The notes below the pieces were generated by a model, which had not been told where the DNA came from, searched no databases, and saw only the letters and a program-made list of their open reading frames with translations. Of a stretch of DNA of 64,000 nucleotides, positions 12,318-23,973 are shown piece by piece. Position 1 is the stretch's first letter, and every line of letters starts with the position of its first letter. Position numbers and translations under genes: made by a program. The stretch comes from Rutpela maculata (Eukaryota; Arthropoda; Insecta; Coleoptera; Cerambycidae): contig OW386287.2 in assembly GCA_936432065.2 (NCBI GenBank), positions 189,409,729 to 189,473,728 on the forward strand, written 5' to 3'.

Positions 12318-12790
12318 ACCTCGGGGATGAGGTACGGTCACTGATTTAAGCGTAAGCAACGCTGATCGAGTTCGGCATTTTGATGAGTGACCAAGAGTCT
12401 CACCTAACAGTCCAGTTTGTAGAGTACCAATTCAGACAATCCCGGGCCGTTAACCCGCTAAGTAAGGCGTGGGATTGCCCGTGTGGCTATACACGTGATA
12501 ATCCCCTGGCCATTTGAACTGCCAGCAAGGCGGTGGAATGACCCACGGTTTGTTAAAGTTGGTGGCGGAAGACCGTGGTTTGGGGTCTACGCTAAATTGT
12601 ATATCCCAGGCGCAAAAGGCCCGTCATTGTACCCAATTGCCCAGTAAAATGTAGTACTAACGACATTAATATTTACTATTTATTTTGTATTATATTTTAT
12701 TGATTAAGTATGCACTATTTTTGTATTTTTCCTATTCTGTAATTAAGTATATCGACCTAGACTATCGTAAATAAATAAAAATAAATAAGT
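12318..12790 (+). mobile_element. Probable old 5S-rRNA-derived SINE (second family)
   Basis: A GC-rich body resembling the internal promoter part of 5S rRNA: 'taagcaacgctgatcgagtt' followed by 'ttttgatgagtgacc', against the 5S pattern AAGCAACG...GGTTAGTAC..GGATGGGTGACC. It is followed by about 300 bp of unrelated body and an A/T-rich tail of 'aaataaataaaaataaataa' type near 12,765. It differs from the three younger 5S SINEs in the window. A decayed 5S pseudogene is the alternative. Confidence 0.5.
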
Positions 12791-12970
12791 AAACCAAAAT
12801 CCATGTCGTAGGTTTATTTTTTCCGGAAAAATCCCCATATCTTTAAATTATTATGGTTCATAAAATCTTAATTAAATACTAAATAATAAATGATTTTTCT
12901 CATGGTTTGATAACAAATGATTGAATGAAAAATATCGACTATTTAACTAATCAGAATGTTCTCCTTCCAG

Positions 12971-13074
12971 GTACCCGTCCGCTCAAATACAGAGAAAAAT
13001 TAACAAAAGAATAATGCACCGGAAGCAAGTATACCAGCGTCCAACACCATGTTCCAGGAATTAATACACATAAG
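12971..13074 (+). other. Putative 5' UTR part of the GPCR exon, with acceptor site
   Basis: The pyrimidine-rich 'gttctccttccag' ending at 12,970 is a strong 3' splice acceptor. About 104 nt then run to the ATG at 13,075. This suggests an upstream non-coding first exon outside the recognisable sequence. Confidence 0.55.
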
Positions 13075-13592
13075 ATGATCACATTAACCAACACCACGGC
13101 ATTCAAAATCTATGTGCAAAGACTTCTGCAAAATTCCACCTTCAACGTTTCCGACGACGACATAAAGAAAATCATGGATTACAACAACATTACGGATGAC
13201 AGATACACCCAACCGGGGTCAAATTGTGGAGGAGCCAGCTTGGAACGGCTAGCAGCAAATTACGCTGAACATTATCACCCTTATTTATCCATATCCGTGT
13301 GTGTTTTTGGGACTATCGCCAACATATTGAACATAGTTGTATTAACGAGAAAGGACATGGCTAGTGCGCCCATAAATCGGATTTTAACAGCGCTCGCGGT
13401 CGCAGATATGTTACTTATGATAGAGTACATTCCGTTTGCGTATTACTACCACCTGGAGTTGTTGGGGAAGAGAGATTTTCCGTACTACGGGGCGGTGTTC
13501 ATGCTGTTTCATAATCATGTAACTCAAATTCTTCATACCATTTCCATCTGTCTGACTCTGACGCTGGCCGTGTGGAGGTATCTAGCAATAGG
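13075..13592 (+). CDS. MsR: Myosuppressin-receptor-like peptide GPCR, first coding exon
   Basis: N-terminal part of a rhodopsin-family neuropeptide receptor at the plasma membrane. An extracellular tail of about 68 residues carries four N-glycosylation sequons (N6TT, N20ST, N24VS, N38IT). TM1 is about 69-91 with GTIANILNIVVLTRK, TM2 about 100-122 with LTALAVADMLLMIEYIPFAY (D111 is the conserved 2.50 Asp), and TM3 about 146-172 ending LAVWRYLAIG, where WRY replaces DRY as in the myosuppressin/sex-peptide receptor group (family knowledge). The exon ends at 13,592 in phase 2, with the donor GTGAGT at 13,593, so the coding sequence is only the first third. The start at 13,075 is the first in-frame ATG after the acceptor. 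It is the only clear host gene here. The exact ortholog (myosuppressin receptor versus a related FMRFamide-like receptor) is inferred by motif memory. Confidence 0.85.
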
Positions 13593-13598
13593 GTGAGT
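13593..13598 (+). promoter_or_regulatory. 5' splice donor of the GPCR exon
   Basis: GTGAGT immediately follows the partial Gly codon of the WRYLAIG end of TM3. Confidence 0.8.
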
Positions 13599-13794
13599 TG
13601 AGAATGTACTTAGAATATTTTTACTTTTATTTATTAGTCTTAGCAAATACGAAAGAAAGAGTATGCTACATTTAACTGAATTTGTGGTTGGTTCCCTGTG
13701 AAACATTTTATAAATAATTCTAATTACAAGAAAAGTTTGCTTTTTAATGTTTCAAAATATTTTATTATCTTGAAACATTGAAAAGCATTAAAAA

Positions 13795-14010
13795 GCATTT
13801 TTTTGTAATATAGAGTATATATTACATTTGATCGGCACATTTCTAGAACCGTAAATGTCCCTCGAATATAAAAAAATCATTGCGTTAGTGGTCGAATTCT
13901 GAACAACTTGTAAAATATCCGTCTGTCCGTCTGTTTGGTTTCTTGTAAGCACGATAACATAAGAACAAAAATTCAATTACACTGAAATTTGGTCGGTAAG
14001 TTAGTGCTAG
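13795..14010 (+). mobile_element. HINE-2 (DINE-like) fragment
   Basis: Contains 'atttgatcggcacatttct', 'gtcgaattctgaacaac', a short 'ccgtctgtccgtctg' microsatellite and 'cactgaaatttggtcgg'. It matches the second HINE family at 47,219-47,580. Terminal hairpins are not preserved here. Confidence 0.6.
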
Positions 14011-14924
14011 CTAGAAGAAGAATCCTATTATTTCTTTAACAAAATCTTCGACCATGATAGGAGAAGATGTTACCTTTGATGGTGAACAAACTTTAATAGA
14101 AGAAGAAAATGAGTAAAATAAAAGTTAAACAATAAAACATTTTAAGAATTATTTCCGTTTTTTTTTAATTTTTTAGGATTTTACCTTCAAATTATATAAA
14201 ATGTGATAAAATTTATAAGCTAAACATACCAAATATATATAAATATAATTTTCGTACCTTTATAAATTCCACTTTACTCATAAACTATTCGCCCAACAAA
14301 AAAATTCCAGCAGACCGTTTTTTTTCTTCAAAAAAATTATTTTACTTTTTTTCCGCTCGATCAATATTTCTCGAGATCTTTAAGAAAAATGCCTCTTTTT
14401 TCCTAAGGTTTGGGACTTCTTTCGTCTTTGATTATTTGTTAAGGCTCGTCGAAATAATTTTTTTTCTACAACTGTTACGATAAGTGTAAGGTGTAACACT
14501 TGAGGGCGACAGTGACACTTTGTGCTCGAATTACACACATAATTTTATCTACATATGAAAACATCAATATAAAAGGAATAATTAAATTGAATTTTGGCTG
14601 CAAGCGGTAATACAGTATTTTCCATTTTTTTTAAATTCAGTTTTGGTGATATATATCAAGTAATGTCATTATTTTAACAATTACTGCATAATCAATTTAA
14701 ACCAGAACAATAATTTCTTAAATAAAAATAAGAAATAAGAATACGCCCGTCTAGACACAGATTTCAAATGATTTTATTTGGCGGGAAATAATTTAACCAA
14801 TAATAGACAGCTTTCGCTTAGACTGTAACTATTTTATATGAATGCCAAATTGTGTATTTATTTTACATTATTTTAAGACTTTTATTTTGCTCAATATCTT
14901 AAAAATCAATAAGTATTATATACA
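14011..14924. other. No gene recognised (probable GPCR intron)
   Basis: AT-rich, with many T/A homopolymers. No exon with GPCR TM4-TM7 motifs was seen in any frame. Confidence 0.5.
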
Positions 14925-14934
14925 TATTTAGAAG

Positions 14935-16830
14935 GAATTAAAAGGTAATAATAATAATAACTTTATTTCCTTTTGACCTGCTGCGATACAAGTTTTGGAC
15001 GAGTCAATTATAAATAACAGCTAAGAAAAAATACATAGTACATACATAGTAAAATATAACTAATATACAATTAAAAACATTATTACACATACTTAGTCAA
15101 ATTTAAGTTTAATAAATAACAAACAAACAAAAATTAAACAAACAATAAATACATTAACAAGATAAAAATAAACGAATTTCTATCGCTCAAATGTCAAGTG
15201 GTAGTAGTACAGAAGTTGAAAAATTCGTAATAAGTGTAAAAACATTGGTCAATCAGGAATTTCCGAACGGCACTTTTAAAGCAAATGAAGCTGTTAGCAT
15301 CTTTTAATTTTTTTTGGTAAAATGTTGTACATCTTGATCGATGTGATGAAAGGACCTTTATTTATTTGGCTTATTCTATATGCTGGTATATACACATTAC
15401 TGTCACTGCGAGTGTTATACGTATTTATATCGTTACACTTTGGTAGTTCATTAATATTTTTTCTCACATAACACACTGACTGTAAGATATACATACAATA
15501 AACAGTAAGAATTCCATGCTGCCTAAAGTAAGGTCTAAATGATGTAGTGTAACCTAGGTTAAACATGCTTCTTATAATTCTCTTCTGCATGATAAATACT
15601 TTTTGTATTCCTGAAGAATTTCCCCAGCAAAGTAAACCATATGAAAGTGTAGAGTTTATACAGCCATAATAAAAAGTTTTTAGTGTATCACTATTCACCG
15701 AGTCTCTTATTTGTAAAATTGCAAAGGTTTTACTAGCCAAGTTTTTTATTACACCTTCAGTATGTCTCTGCCAAGATAAATGTTTGTCCAACTGAATTCC
15801 TAAAAATTTTACACAATCATTTTGACAGATAGACTTGTCATTAGCTCTAACCAGTACACTTGAATCATTTTTCGTTCCAACTGGTGTGTATAACAGCAGA
15901 TCAGTTTCCTGTGCGTTTAGCACTAGTCCATTTTTATTGCACCAAATTGATATTTCTTCTACACATTTCGTAGCAGTTTTACTAAGTGTATCAATATTTT
16001 GAGCAGTAATAATAGCCGAAGTATCATCCGCAAATAGGGTTAAAAAACTGTTACTGCTTACATTTTCAATTATGTCATTAGTAAAAATTATAAATAATAA
16101 TGGACCTAACACACTCCCTTGAGGTACTCCTGTCAACACATTTATATTTTCGGAAAAACATGTCATGTCATCTTGTATGATTTTTACAGTCTGTGTTCTC
16201 CCCTTCAAGTATGAATTTATCCAACTTAAAGCCATACCACGAATACCATATATCTCAAGTTTTTTTAATAATAATTTGTGATTTATACAATCAAATGCTT
16301 TTGAGAGGTCAAAATATATACCAATCGATTTTAGATTGTTGTTAAAGTTGTTGAGAATTTTTTCATAAAAGGAGAGAACAGCATCCTGTGTAGATCGGTT
16401 TCTACAAAACCCATACTGCCTCGTTACTAATACATTATGCTTATGAAGAAAACATGTTAATCTAATTTGAAATGATTTTTCAAATATTTTAGAGAAAACA
16501 GATAAGAGTGCCATCGGTCTGTAATTATTTATATCATATGGATCATTCTTTTTGTAAACGGGTATTACTAAAGCTGATTTGAATTGATCAGGAAAGTGGC
16601 CATTTTCAAATGATATATTGATAAGGTATGTCAGTATAGTAAGAAGATATTTTGATACATCTTTTATTATGCAGCATGGGACTTCATCCTTGCCTGATGA
16701 CTTTTTTTTGCAGACAGAAGAAATTATATCTGAGATTTCTTTCTCCGTAACAGGGGTTAAGTATATTGTCCTGTCATTATGCTTACTTATTTGTGTTGTT
16801 GAAGTGTCAATATCAAAAAAGGAAGGTTAT
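14935..16830 (-). mobile_element. 5'-truncated non-LTR retrotransposon (LINE)
   Basis: An 1,896-bp insertion bounded by a 10-bp duplication TATTTAGAAG at 14,925-14,934 and 16,831-16,840. On the minus strand it starts inside the RT domain and ends with about 350 bp of 3' UTR and a (TTA)n tail (plus strand 'taataataataataac' at 14,946). The intact RT frame and clean duplication indicate a young insertion. The clade is probably in the Jockey/CR1-like group; this is inferred only from RT style and the short simple-repeat tail. Confidence 0.88.
15294..16829 (-). pseudogene. LINE ORF2 reverse transcriptase, 5' partial but uninterrupted
   Basis: Copies element RNA into DNA at the nicked target. The frame is open for 512 codons from the truncation point; the first ATG (16,514) is internal, because the reading before it is typical RT N-terminus: KKKSSGKDEVP, NGHFPDQFKSALVIPVYKK and NNYRPMALLSVFSKIFEK. 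Further motifs: QYGFCRNRSTQDAV, IGIYFDLSKAFDCINH, VLTGVPQGSVLGPLLFIIF, the catalytic FADDTS, and KFLGIQLDKHLSWQRH in the thumb. No stop or frameshift. The AP endonuclease and ORF1 are missing through 5' truncation, so the copy is inactive despite the clean frame. Confidence 0.9.
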
Positions 16831-16840
16831 TATTTAGAAG

Positions 16841-17189
16841 TTATTTTAAAAATGTAAACAAAACTCGCGGCGAGGATTATGTGGCAACATTGTATAAAAA
16901 CGGCTCTCCCCCTTTTCCAACTTTGCTTATATACTGTCAATTGTCACTTCTTGTCACAATACAAGTGAAAGAGGCATATTTGATTAGATTTACTTGTTGT
17001 TTGTTTATGTGACGTTTGATTTTGTTATTTTATATTTTATCAATAAACTATTAAGATGGAATTGAATTTTGTGAAAGGAGATTCATCCAATTTGTGCAGA
17101 GTTGATTATCACATGATATATTCTTTCTATAAACAAAATTTGGATTTTTGAAGAGGTGGGATCAGAAATGTTGGAAGCTTGCCACAAAG
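16841..17189. other. No gene recognised
   Basis: Between the LINE and a small palindrome. Nothing recognisable. Confidence 0.5.
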
Positions 17190-17326
17190 AGCTGTTTTCT
17201 TTCGTGCTGAACAAAGTGCATACAATCAGTAAGTAACCAATAGAGATTAAGGATTTAAAAAATATCTCGATTTGATTGGCTGTTTAGTGACTGCAATTAG
17301 TTCGCTCAGTACGAAAGAAAACAGCT
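17190..17326. mobile_element. Small TIR MITE
   Basis: Arms 'agctgttttctttcgtgctg' and (inverted) 'agctgttttctttcgtactg' enclose about 90 bp with no coding capacity. Target duplication is not clear. Confidence 0.55.
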
Positions 17327-17421
17327 AAGTTCTTTTTTCTTCATTTTTTTTTTTTTTCGGAGCAGTTAAAAACATTTTTTTCGGAGCACATTTGTGTTTC
17401 CACAATTTAAAAAAACCTTTT

Positions 17422-17801
17422 TTTTTTTTAACTGTTTAACGTTGGCCTATTTCCGCTACCAGGGCCTATCACCGACGCCAGGAGACGAGCTACCCCCCAA
17501 CCTGGAAATTTTGCCGAACCTCTTCCCTTAAGAAGAGTAGGGATCTTTTACTTGCCTAACATTTAAAAGACAAGGGACCGCCTGCTTTACATCCCCTCCG
17601 AAGTATGGTATATCCACTACGTAATCCTCGTCTGAAATTACGTAACTTCCGAGTATACACTGGTATACAAGCCTCTAGAAGGTGGGATGAGAACGCTGTA
17701 TTTCCCAAGATGGGAGCCCATCCAAGTACTAACCGCGCTCGACGTTGCTTCAACGGAATATCGACTGATATTCATATTGAAGTCGCCTCTACGCTCGCCT
17801 C
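17422..17801 (-). mobile_element. 5S rRNA-derived SINE, copy 1
   Basis: Minus-strand SINE whose head is 5S rRNA-like ('cgttgaagcaacgtcgagcg', then 'ggttagtacttggatggg'). The body carries 'gatataccatacttcggag' and 'ggttcggcaaaatttccagg', and the tail is A-rich. It is flanked by imperfect TAAAAAAACCTTTT duplications (17,408-17,421 and 17,802-17,816). The 5S head provides the internal RNA polymerase III promoter (established for SINE3-type elements). Short frames reading through it on both strands are not genes. Confidence 0.85.
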
Positions 17802-17819
17802 TAAAAAAAACCTTTTAAA

Positions 17820-18554
17820 TGACATTATCTATTATTTGTAAATTACAGCAAATACCTGGATAAAAGAAACTGAAATTCTTCAAATCAACATGGCGCGTCA
17901 AATCACATCTGATATTTGACTATCCGTTGACATTGTTGCCATATATTGTTAAATGCGTTTTTAAAAATCTAATCGGCATTAAAAATTATTTAAAATATTT
18001 AATAATTCACGTCTATTATTATTTTTTACATCACAAAATTAAATTTCGTGGATAAATATAATAAAATTGATTTAATAAATAAGCTCCTGTTTTCTTCAAT
18101 TATCCTTACTAGAACTAGAGAAGGAATTTCAACTTGGCAGCACCACACTGTTTTGTAAAAAACTATTCTATCAATAAATCCATACTGACTACCTACGTCA
18201 CCAATTTAAAACACCGGTGGCGCCACTTATTTTAACTTCTGTTTTCTCAAAAAATTGATAATTATTTTCGCGGAAATCTGTATTGGAAGGCTTGTTTGTA
18301 CATATTCTGTGATATTATTCAATAAAAAAAAAAATATAAGAAAATACCCCATTCATCAACATATTGTGAGTATGCCTTACATATGTGATCAAAATAAACA
18401 GACGAACAAAATACAATCGCTGTCAATTTATTAATTACAAGTTTTATTAATTATTATAAAGTTCGTATTCTTCGATAAATAAATTAGGCAATTTAATTGC
18501 TACTTTTACATCAACTCTCATTATATTAAAAACAGTTTTGGGGCATTATTATTT
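17820..18554. other. No gene recognised
   Basis: AT-rich sequence without coding or clear repeat signals. Confidence 0.5.
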
Positions 18555-19294
18555 CAATAAAAATATACATTGTACAAGTTTTCTCTTTTATATAACAATT
18601 ATTAAATATTTTTACTTTTTTGGAAGTAAATCTAGACAAGCCTTACTTACTATATCTTCTGTATCCGACAATATTTTCAAAAATGTTCAGAACCATTATA
18701 ATAATATGATTTAATTTGTCTTGACAGTAGTTGACATTTGAATAGAAGCCGCGTCCTAAATTAATTTTTCTTCATACCTCCCTCGAAAGTATACTCTAAT
18801 TCCATTGTTTTGTCGATCGTAAGTGACGCTTTATGTACATATACTTGTTGCCATTGGCAACGGGTCATTATTTTTTTTATAACGTTCCTAGGGAAATAAA
18901 GTAAATTTGGGAACATTTTCTCTTTTATATAATAAGTATTGAATTAAATGTTTTAACTTTTGGAAGTAAATCCAGACAAGCCTTGCTTGCTATATCTTCT
19001 ATATCCGATATTATTTTCAAAAATGTTCAAAGCTATTATAATAATACGATTTAATTTATCTTGACAGTAGTTGTCATTTGAATAGAAGCCGCGTCCTAAA
19101 TTTATTTTGTTAACAGTTGCCATGGATATATTCCAAACATCGCTACCTTTACTATTTGCTTAGCAAATATGAAATCTTACTCAAATAATTGTTGTTTTGT
19201 ACTAGTTTTTCTGTATTGTATTGTATTAGTTTTTTTCTAGTTTAATGATTCATGGGTATGACGAAAAATATAATATGCACCGCGGGTAGTACTA

Positions 19295-20540
19295 CACTCA
19301 AAGAAAATGATAGGTGAATTCAACCAAAGAGAGCATATGAAATCGCGGCTAACTAGTTTCATAGTTAAATCAATCAGAAAAGAATAGTCATACAACTTTG
19401 TTTGTTTTCGTAAACAAATAGTAGTTTAATAATCATATCTTCTTGTAGAACAACAAATTAAATAGTACAACGACTTTGTTTTTTGTTCACCAACTAATTT
19501 TTAGGTTGATTTACACTTTATTGTATGATGAAGTTTTTTTTGGTTAGCCAAAATCTCAGATCACCCAAATAAAAAATTAGAGATCGTTTATAAGATCCAT
19601 CCAAATGTATCGATGATCCCTGAGAGACTTTGAACATTGCAATCATGTTATTAATTTTCTATAAATTCATAAGAGTATAAGATAATGCACGATTGATTAT
19701 TGTCAGTGATTTGTATGTGGCATCATCTAGGAATAATTTCTGTAATAGACTACGTGGTAAGCAAGCAAATTTTATGGTAATTCCCTTTTAGAACTTCTAG
19801 AAGACAACAATAATATTGGTTTGTATACAAAGTACAATAGTACAGCCGAACTAATACTGGGTTAGAATTACAATTCGATAATATTTAAAAATAAAGTCTA
19901 CTATTTATCTAGTTTCATTTGACAAAATTCAACAAATTATTAGTAAGATGAATAAATTATAGTCTTATGCACATATTTTTTAAGTTAATGTTTATTTTGT
20001 TGTGTGACACATACCTTTTGTTTAAAAATACTGTTAAATATACTTCAATTTAACAAAATGAACAATATATATATATACTATTTTTTTGATTGATTTAACC
20101 TATACTATTTGCAAACAAAAGCGCTGATGCGACGTCTTAATTCATCAAAGTGGATGGCAGAACGATGTTATGTTTATATAAACAGAACTGCGGGTTAACT
20201 CTACAATAATATTGGTTTATCTGTCAACTATAATAGTAGACCAAACTGCTACTGGGTTTACAATTACAATTCGACAATAGTTAAAAATAAAATATACTAT
20301 TATCTAGTTTAATTTGACAGAATTCAACAAAATAATAGTCAGACGAAAAAAATAATAGTCTTATTCATCTATTTTTTAAGTTAATGTTTGTTTTGTTGTA
20401 CGACAACTTTTTATTAATTAAAATAACAATCACCTTTTGTTTAAAAATACCATCAATATAATTTAGTCTAACGAAATTAACGATATTGTTAGTTAACCAT
20501 TTTTTTTTTGTTGAATATACCCATACTAATTCTTTGAGTG
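19295..20540. mobile_element. Non-autonomous TIR element with CACTCAAAGAA ends
   Basis: Left end CACTCAAAGAA, right end TTCTTTGAGTG, each followed outward by TA, with the host block resuming on both sides. The interior holds an internal direct duplication of about 330 bp (19,805-20,110 and 20,205-20,540 share 'ttttttaagttaatgtttgt' or a close variant and 'ccttttgtttaaaaatac'). No coding capacity. The TA flanks fit a Tc1/mariner-type element (inference). Confidence 0.6.
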
Positions 20541-21587
20541 TACAGTGCGATTTTTTGGGTCTCGAATACTTGCAAACCTCGGACCTATAGGCCTCGGATT
20601 GCAAGCTGTATTCGCGACCAAAAAAAGGGCACTTTTGCGTCCTTGGTACTATAACTATTTATGTACCAAATACTTGTTGCCATTGGCAACGGGTTGTTGT
20701 TTTTCATAACGTCCCTAGGGAAATAAAGTAAATTCGGGAAAATTTTGTCTTTTATACATATAACAAGTATTTCAATGTTTTAACTTTTTTGGAAGTAAAT
20801 CCAGACAAGCCTTACTTGCTATATCTTCTATACCCGACATTATTTTCAAAAATGTTCAGAGCTATGATAATAATATGATTCAATTTATCTTGACAGTAGT
20901 TGTTATTTGAATAGAAGCCGCGTCCTAAATTTATTTTAGTGACGCTTGTCCTACGGGCCTCGGATTGCAAACTGTATTCTTCTTCGAGCATATAAGAGAA
21001 AAGAGAGGTGCCTTTTCTATTTTACAACAAGGCGTATGGTTTGTTCTCAACACATATGGGCGAGGGAGGCGAGAGGCGTAGCAAACAATACGCAAATGAT
21101 ACTAAACGCCATATTAGAAAGGATCCCCTACGGGGATTAATAATTTGCTTGTTTACAGTTGTAGCCCGAACAAACAAGCAGCTGTTTGGCGACCTCTATT
21201 TTACCCTATATGCTCCAAGGTATTCTTGACCAAAAAAATTGCACTTACGACCCTTGGTACATAAATAACTATTATTGACGATTGCCATGGATATTCCAAG
21301 CATCGTTACCTTTACGCTTAGGAAATATGAATTCTGACTCAAATAATTATAGTTTTCCACTAATTTTTCTCAAGTTTTTTTTAGTTTAATGATTCATGGG
21401 TATGATGAAAGATATAATATGCACCGCGGGTCGTACAGGGCGATTTTTTTGGTCTCGAACCTCGGTCCTACGGGCCTCGGATTGCAAACTGTATTATCGA
21501 CCAAAAAAATTGAACTTACGACCCCTGTACATAAATAACTATTATTTACGGTTGCCATGGATATTCCAAGTATCGCTGCCTTTACGC

Positions 21588-21590
21588 TTA
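21588..21590. repeat. 3-bp target duplication TTA, left
   Basis: TTA precedes the element at 21,591 and follows it at 23,974-23,976. The paralogous empty site at 21,306-21,318 reads 'tttacgcttagga' with a single TTA. Confidence 0.85.
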
Positions 21591-23973
21591 TAGGCTAATA
21601 AGTGCTCTAGAAACTGAGTAACCGATTTGGTCGAGGTAACCACTTCTAACTTTGTTTTTCTTAAAGCTGACATCGAAGAGTACTTACAGTAAAAAATTAG
21701 CCAAAGTTAGTTGATCGGAACATGTAAATAATTGCAAAAAATTATAATTTTTTTTATCACGAATTTTGTCGAATTTCATCTTCAACTCACGATATCTCGG
21801 CAAATAATGAATATTTGTAGATGAAATTTCAGCACGACATTGATCAAGTTATTCTTTAAGATATTGAATTGGTCTGAACCCTTATTTATTTCACAGATGA
21901 AAATAGTGATTTTTCAAAAAATTTCTTTTCTCAATCCTATTTTTTTTTTCAAACGCAAAAGTTGTGTGACGAACTTTTAATACGATAATTTTTGACAAAC
22001 TTATATTAAAGTACAATATTTAAAGAAGTTTTTTGTAAAGTTTCACGTATTCATATTGTATATATAAAAAGTTATCGCACTTTGAAGTAGCGTCTCCGCG
22101 TGCAACAGACATGTTTCATTGTGCTGGTTGCCGTAGTTCAGGCATTTACTATCATATCAAAGCAATATTTTGTTACATATTCCCTTTTTACAAGTTACTG
22201 TAAAGTGGAAATAAGTAAAACTAAATTAATTGTTGATAAATTAAAAAATACACAATACATTTGGTTGCTTTTAATATTTTTAATCTGAATCAACATCTAT
22301 GAGCTGCAACGAGCAATTTGATGTAGAGTTACAAATGAGACAGCATTTTATACCAGCAGCGTAGCACGAACAAAATTCATTATCACAAGATGTTTTTTTT
22401 GATCTGCAGTTACAAATATCCTTTTGAAGCAGCTCCAGACTTGTTGGTCCTTCAAAATATATTGGCAAAAGTTCTTCATTTTCAAATTTCCAGCCAAAAT
22501 CAGTCGGATTGAGTGCTTGAGAAATGGGTATGTGAGCATTATACCATACGTGCACTTGCCAAAAATAGCGTTTCATATGTTGAAGGAGAGCTGGGTATGA
22601 TAGAGGTAATTTTTCAACGGATGAGTTTTTTTTTCGAGCTAAGATTAACTCACACGTCGTTAATATTGTTTTGTTTACTTTTGAAGTCATAAATTCCAAT
22701 CACACATTAACAGTTTCAGGCGTTAATTTATTCTCAATTTGAGACATCTGGATTAAATGTTCTGTGCTCATTTTTTGTGCTACGTTGAGAGCTTCTTTCT
22801 TACCAAATCTGTAGAAAGCAGAAGTCGTATCGCATCCGGTTAATGCATGAACTATTGGTAATGCTAAACAAATACTACTTCCTAGTTCTTGGCAAATCCT
22901 TTTTGATGCTATTTTTGCCAGTTTGAAATTATACTTGAATCTTTGTATTTATTTTAAAATAATGTGCGATTAAAAGAATAAACACATCTGTATCTGGGGA
23001 CTTAACGATCACTATCATGTCCTGAGTATGTAAGTATTGTTTAGAAACATAGATCGGATGACAAATTATTCGAGAGTCAGCTTCAGCATAATTCGAAAAT
23101 AAATCTGTAACCTCACGTTTAAGTGAATCAGTGATTTCTTTAGTTACAGGATGATTTTTGTATCCACCAGCTAAATATAATTTTTTATTAATAATTTTAT
23201 CAGAAGTCTGAATATTTTTTCGATGTAGTCGCATAAAAATAGGTTCAAAGCATTTTTATTTGCATTTGTAGACATAACTTTAATCCCAATATGGTATAAG
23301 TCTACTAGCATTAATATCGTAAGTATTAGAATTTAGTTTATACCTTTTTGACCTCTCTTGCGTTAGAAAATGACGTGAATCTCAGAAAAAAATTCAAATA
23401 GTTTCCGAAAATACTTCAAAAAATATTGTCCAACATCTTCGAAACATTTCATATATTTCGTATTTAAACACTGCTATTTCAAAGTGCAATAACTTTTTAT
23501 ATATACAATATGAATACGAGAAACTTTACAGAAAATTTCTTTGAATATTGTAATTTAATATAAGTCAAAAATTATCGTATTAAAAGTTCGTCACACAACT
23601 TTTGTGTTTGAAAAAAAATTAGGCTTGACAAAAGAAATTTTTTGAAAAATCACTATTTTCATCTGTGAAATAAATAAGGGTTCAGACCAATTCAATATCT
23701 TAAAGAATAACTTGAGCAGTGTCGTGCTGAAATTTCATCTAAAAATATTCATTATTTGCCGAGATATCGCGAGTTGAAGATGAAATTAGACAAAATTCGT
23801 GATATAAAAAAATTATAGTTTTTTGCATTTATTTATATGTTCCGATCAACTAACTTTGGCTAATTTTTTACTGTAAGTACTCTTCGATGTCAACTTGAAG
23901 AAAAACCAGGTTAGAAGTGGTTACCTCAACCTAACCGGTTAGTTGGTTAAAACGGGGGTGATCTGCACGCCTA
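21591..23973 (-). mobile_element. Long-TIR DNA transposon encoding an XPG/FEN1-like protein with Cys-rich tail
   Basis: A 2,383-bp element with termini TAGGC...GCCTA, a TTA target duplication and imperfect inverted repeats of about 480-500 bp (21,591-22,095 against 23,470-23,973; shared words include 'ggtaaccacttctaac' and 'attatttgccgagatatcg' or close variants). Between the arms is one minus-strand coding region (22,280-23,262) of a family with EADSR, SPDTDV and GCDTTS motifs. The 3-bp duplication and nuclease-like domain recall Academ-type elements; this classification is inference. Confidence 0.85.
22280..23262 (-). pseudogene. Transposon-encoded XPG/FEN1-like nuclease domain with Cys-rich C-terminus
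   Basis: Minus-strand frames in order: NANKNALNLFLCDYI, a frameshift near 23,225, LYLAGGYKNHPVTKEI, NYAEADSRIICHPIYVS, DMIVIVKSPDTDVFILLIAH, another frameshift near 22,928, ALPIVHALTGCDTTSAF, RFGKKEAL, a TGA near 22,700, then a C-terminal part with SYPALLQHMKRYFWQVHVW, GWKFENEELLPIYF and a Cys-rich tail (CNCRSKKTSC, CSCYAAGIKCC). This order is that of a multi-copy arthropod/cnidarian family of unnamed proteins (family memory). The EAD, D-D and GCD clusters resemble the acidic residues of PIN/FEN1 nucleases (inference). Only two or three lesions, so the copy was active fairly recently. The element's DDE-type transposase, if any, is not visible. Confidence 0.75.

Noticed and set aside
20365..21593. 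Short ORFs in the 20-21.6 kb block
   Set aside because: They recur with the degenerate repeat units and have no protein motif.
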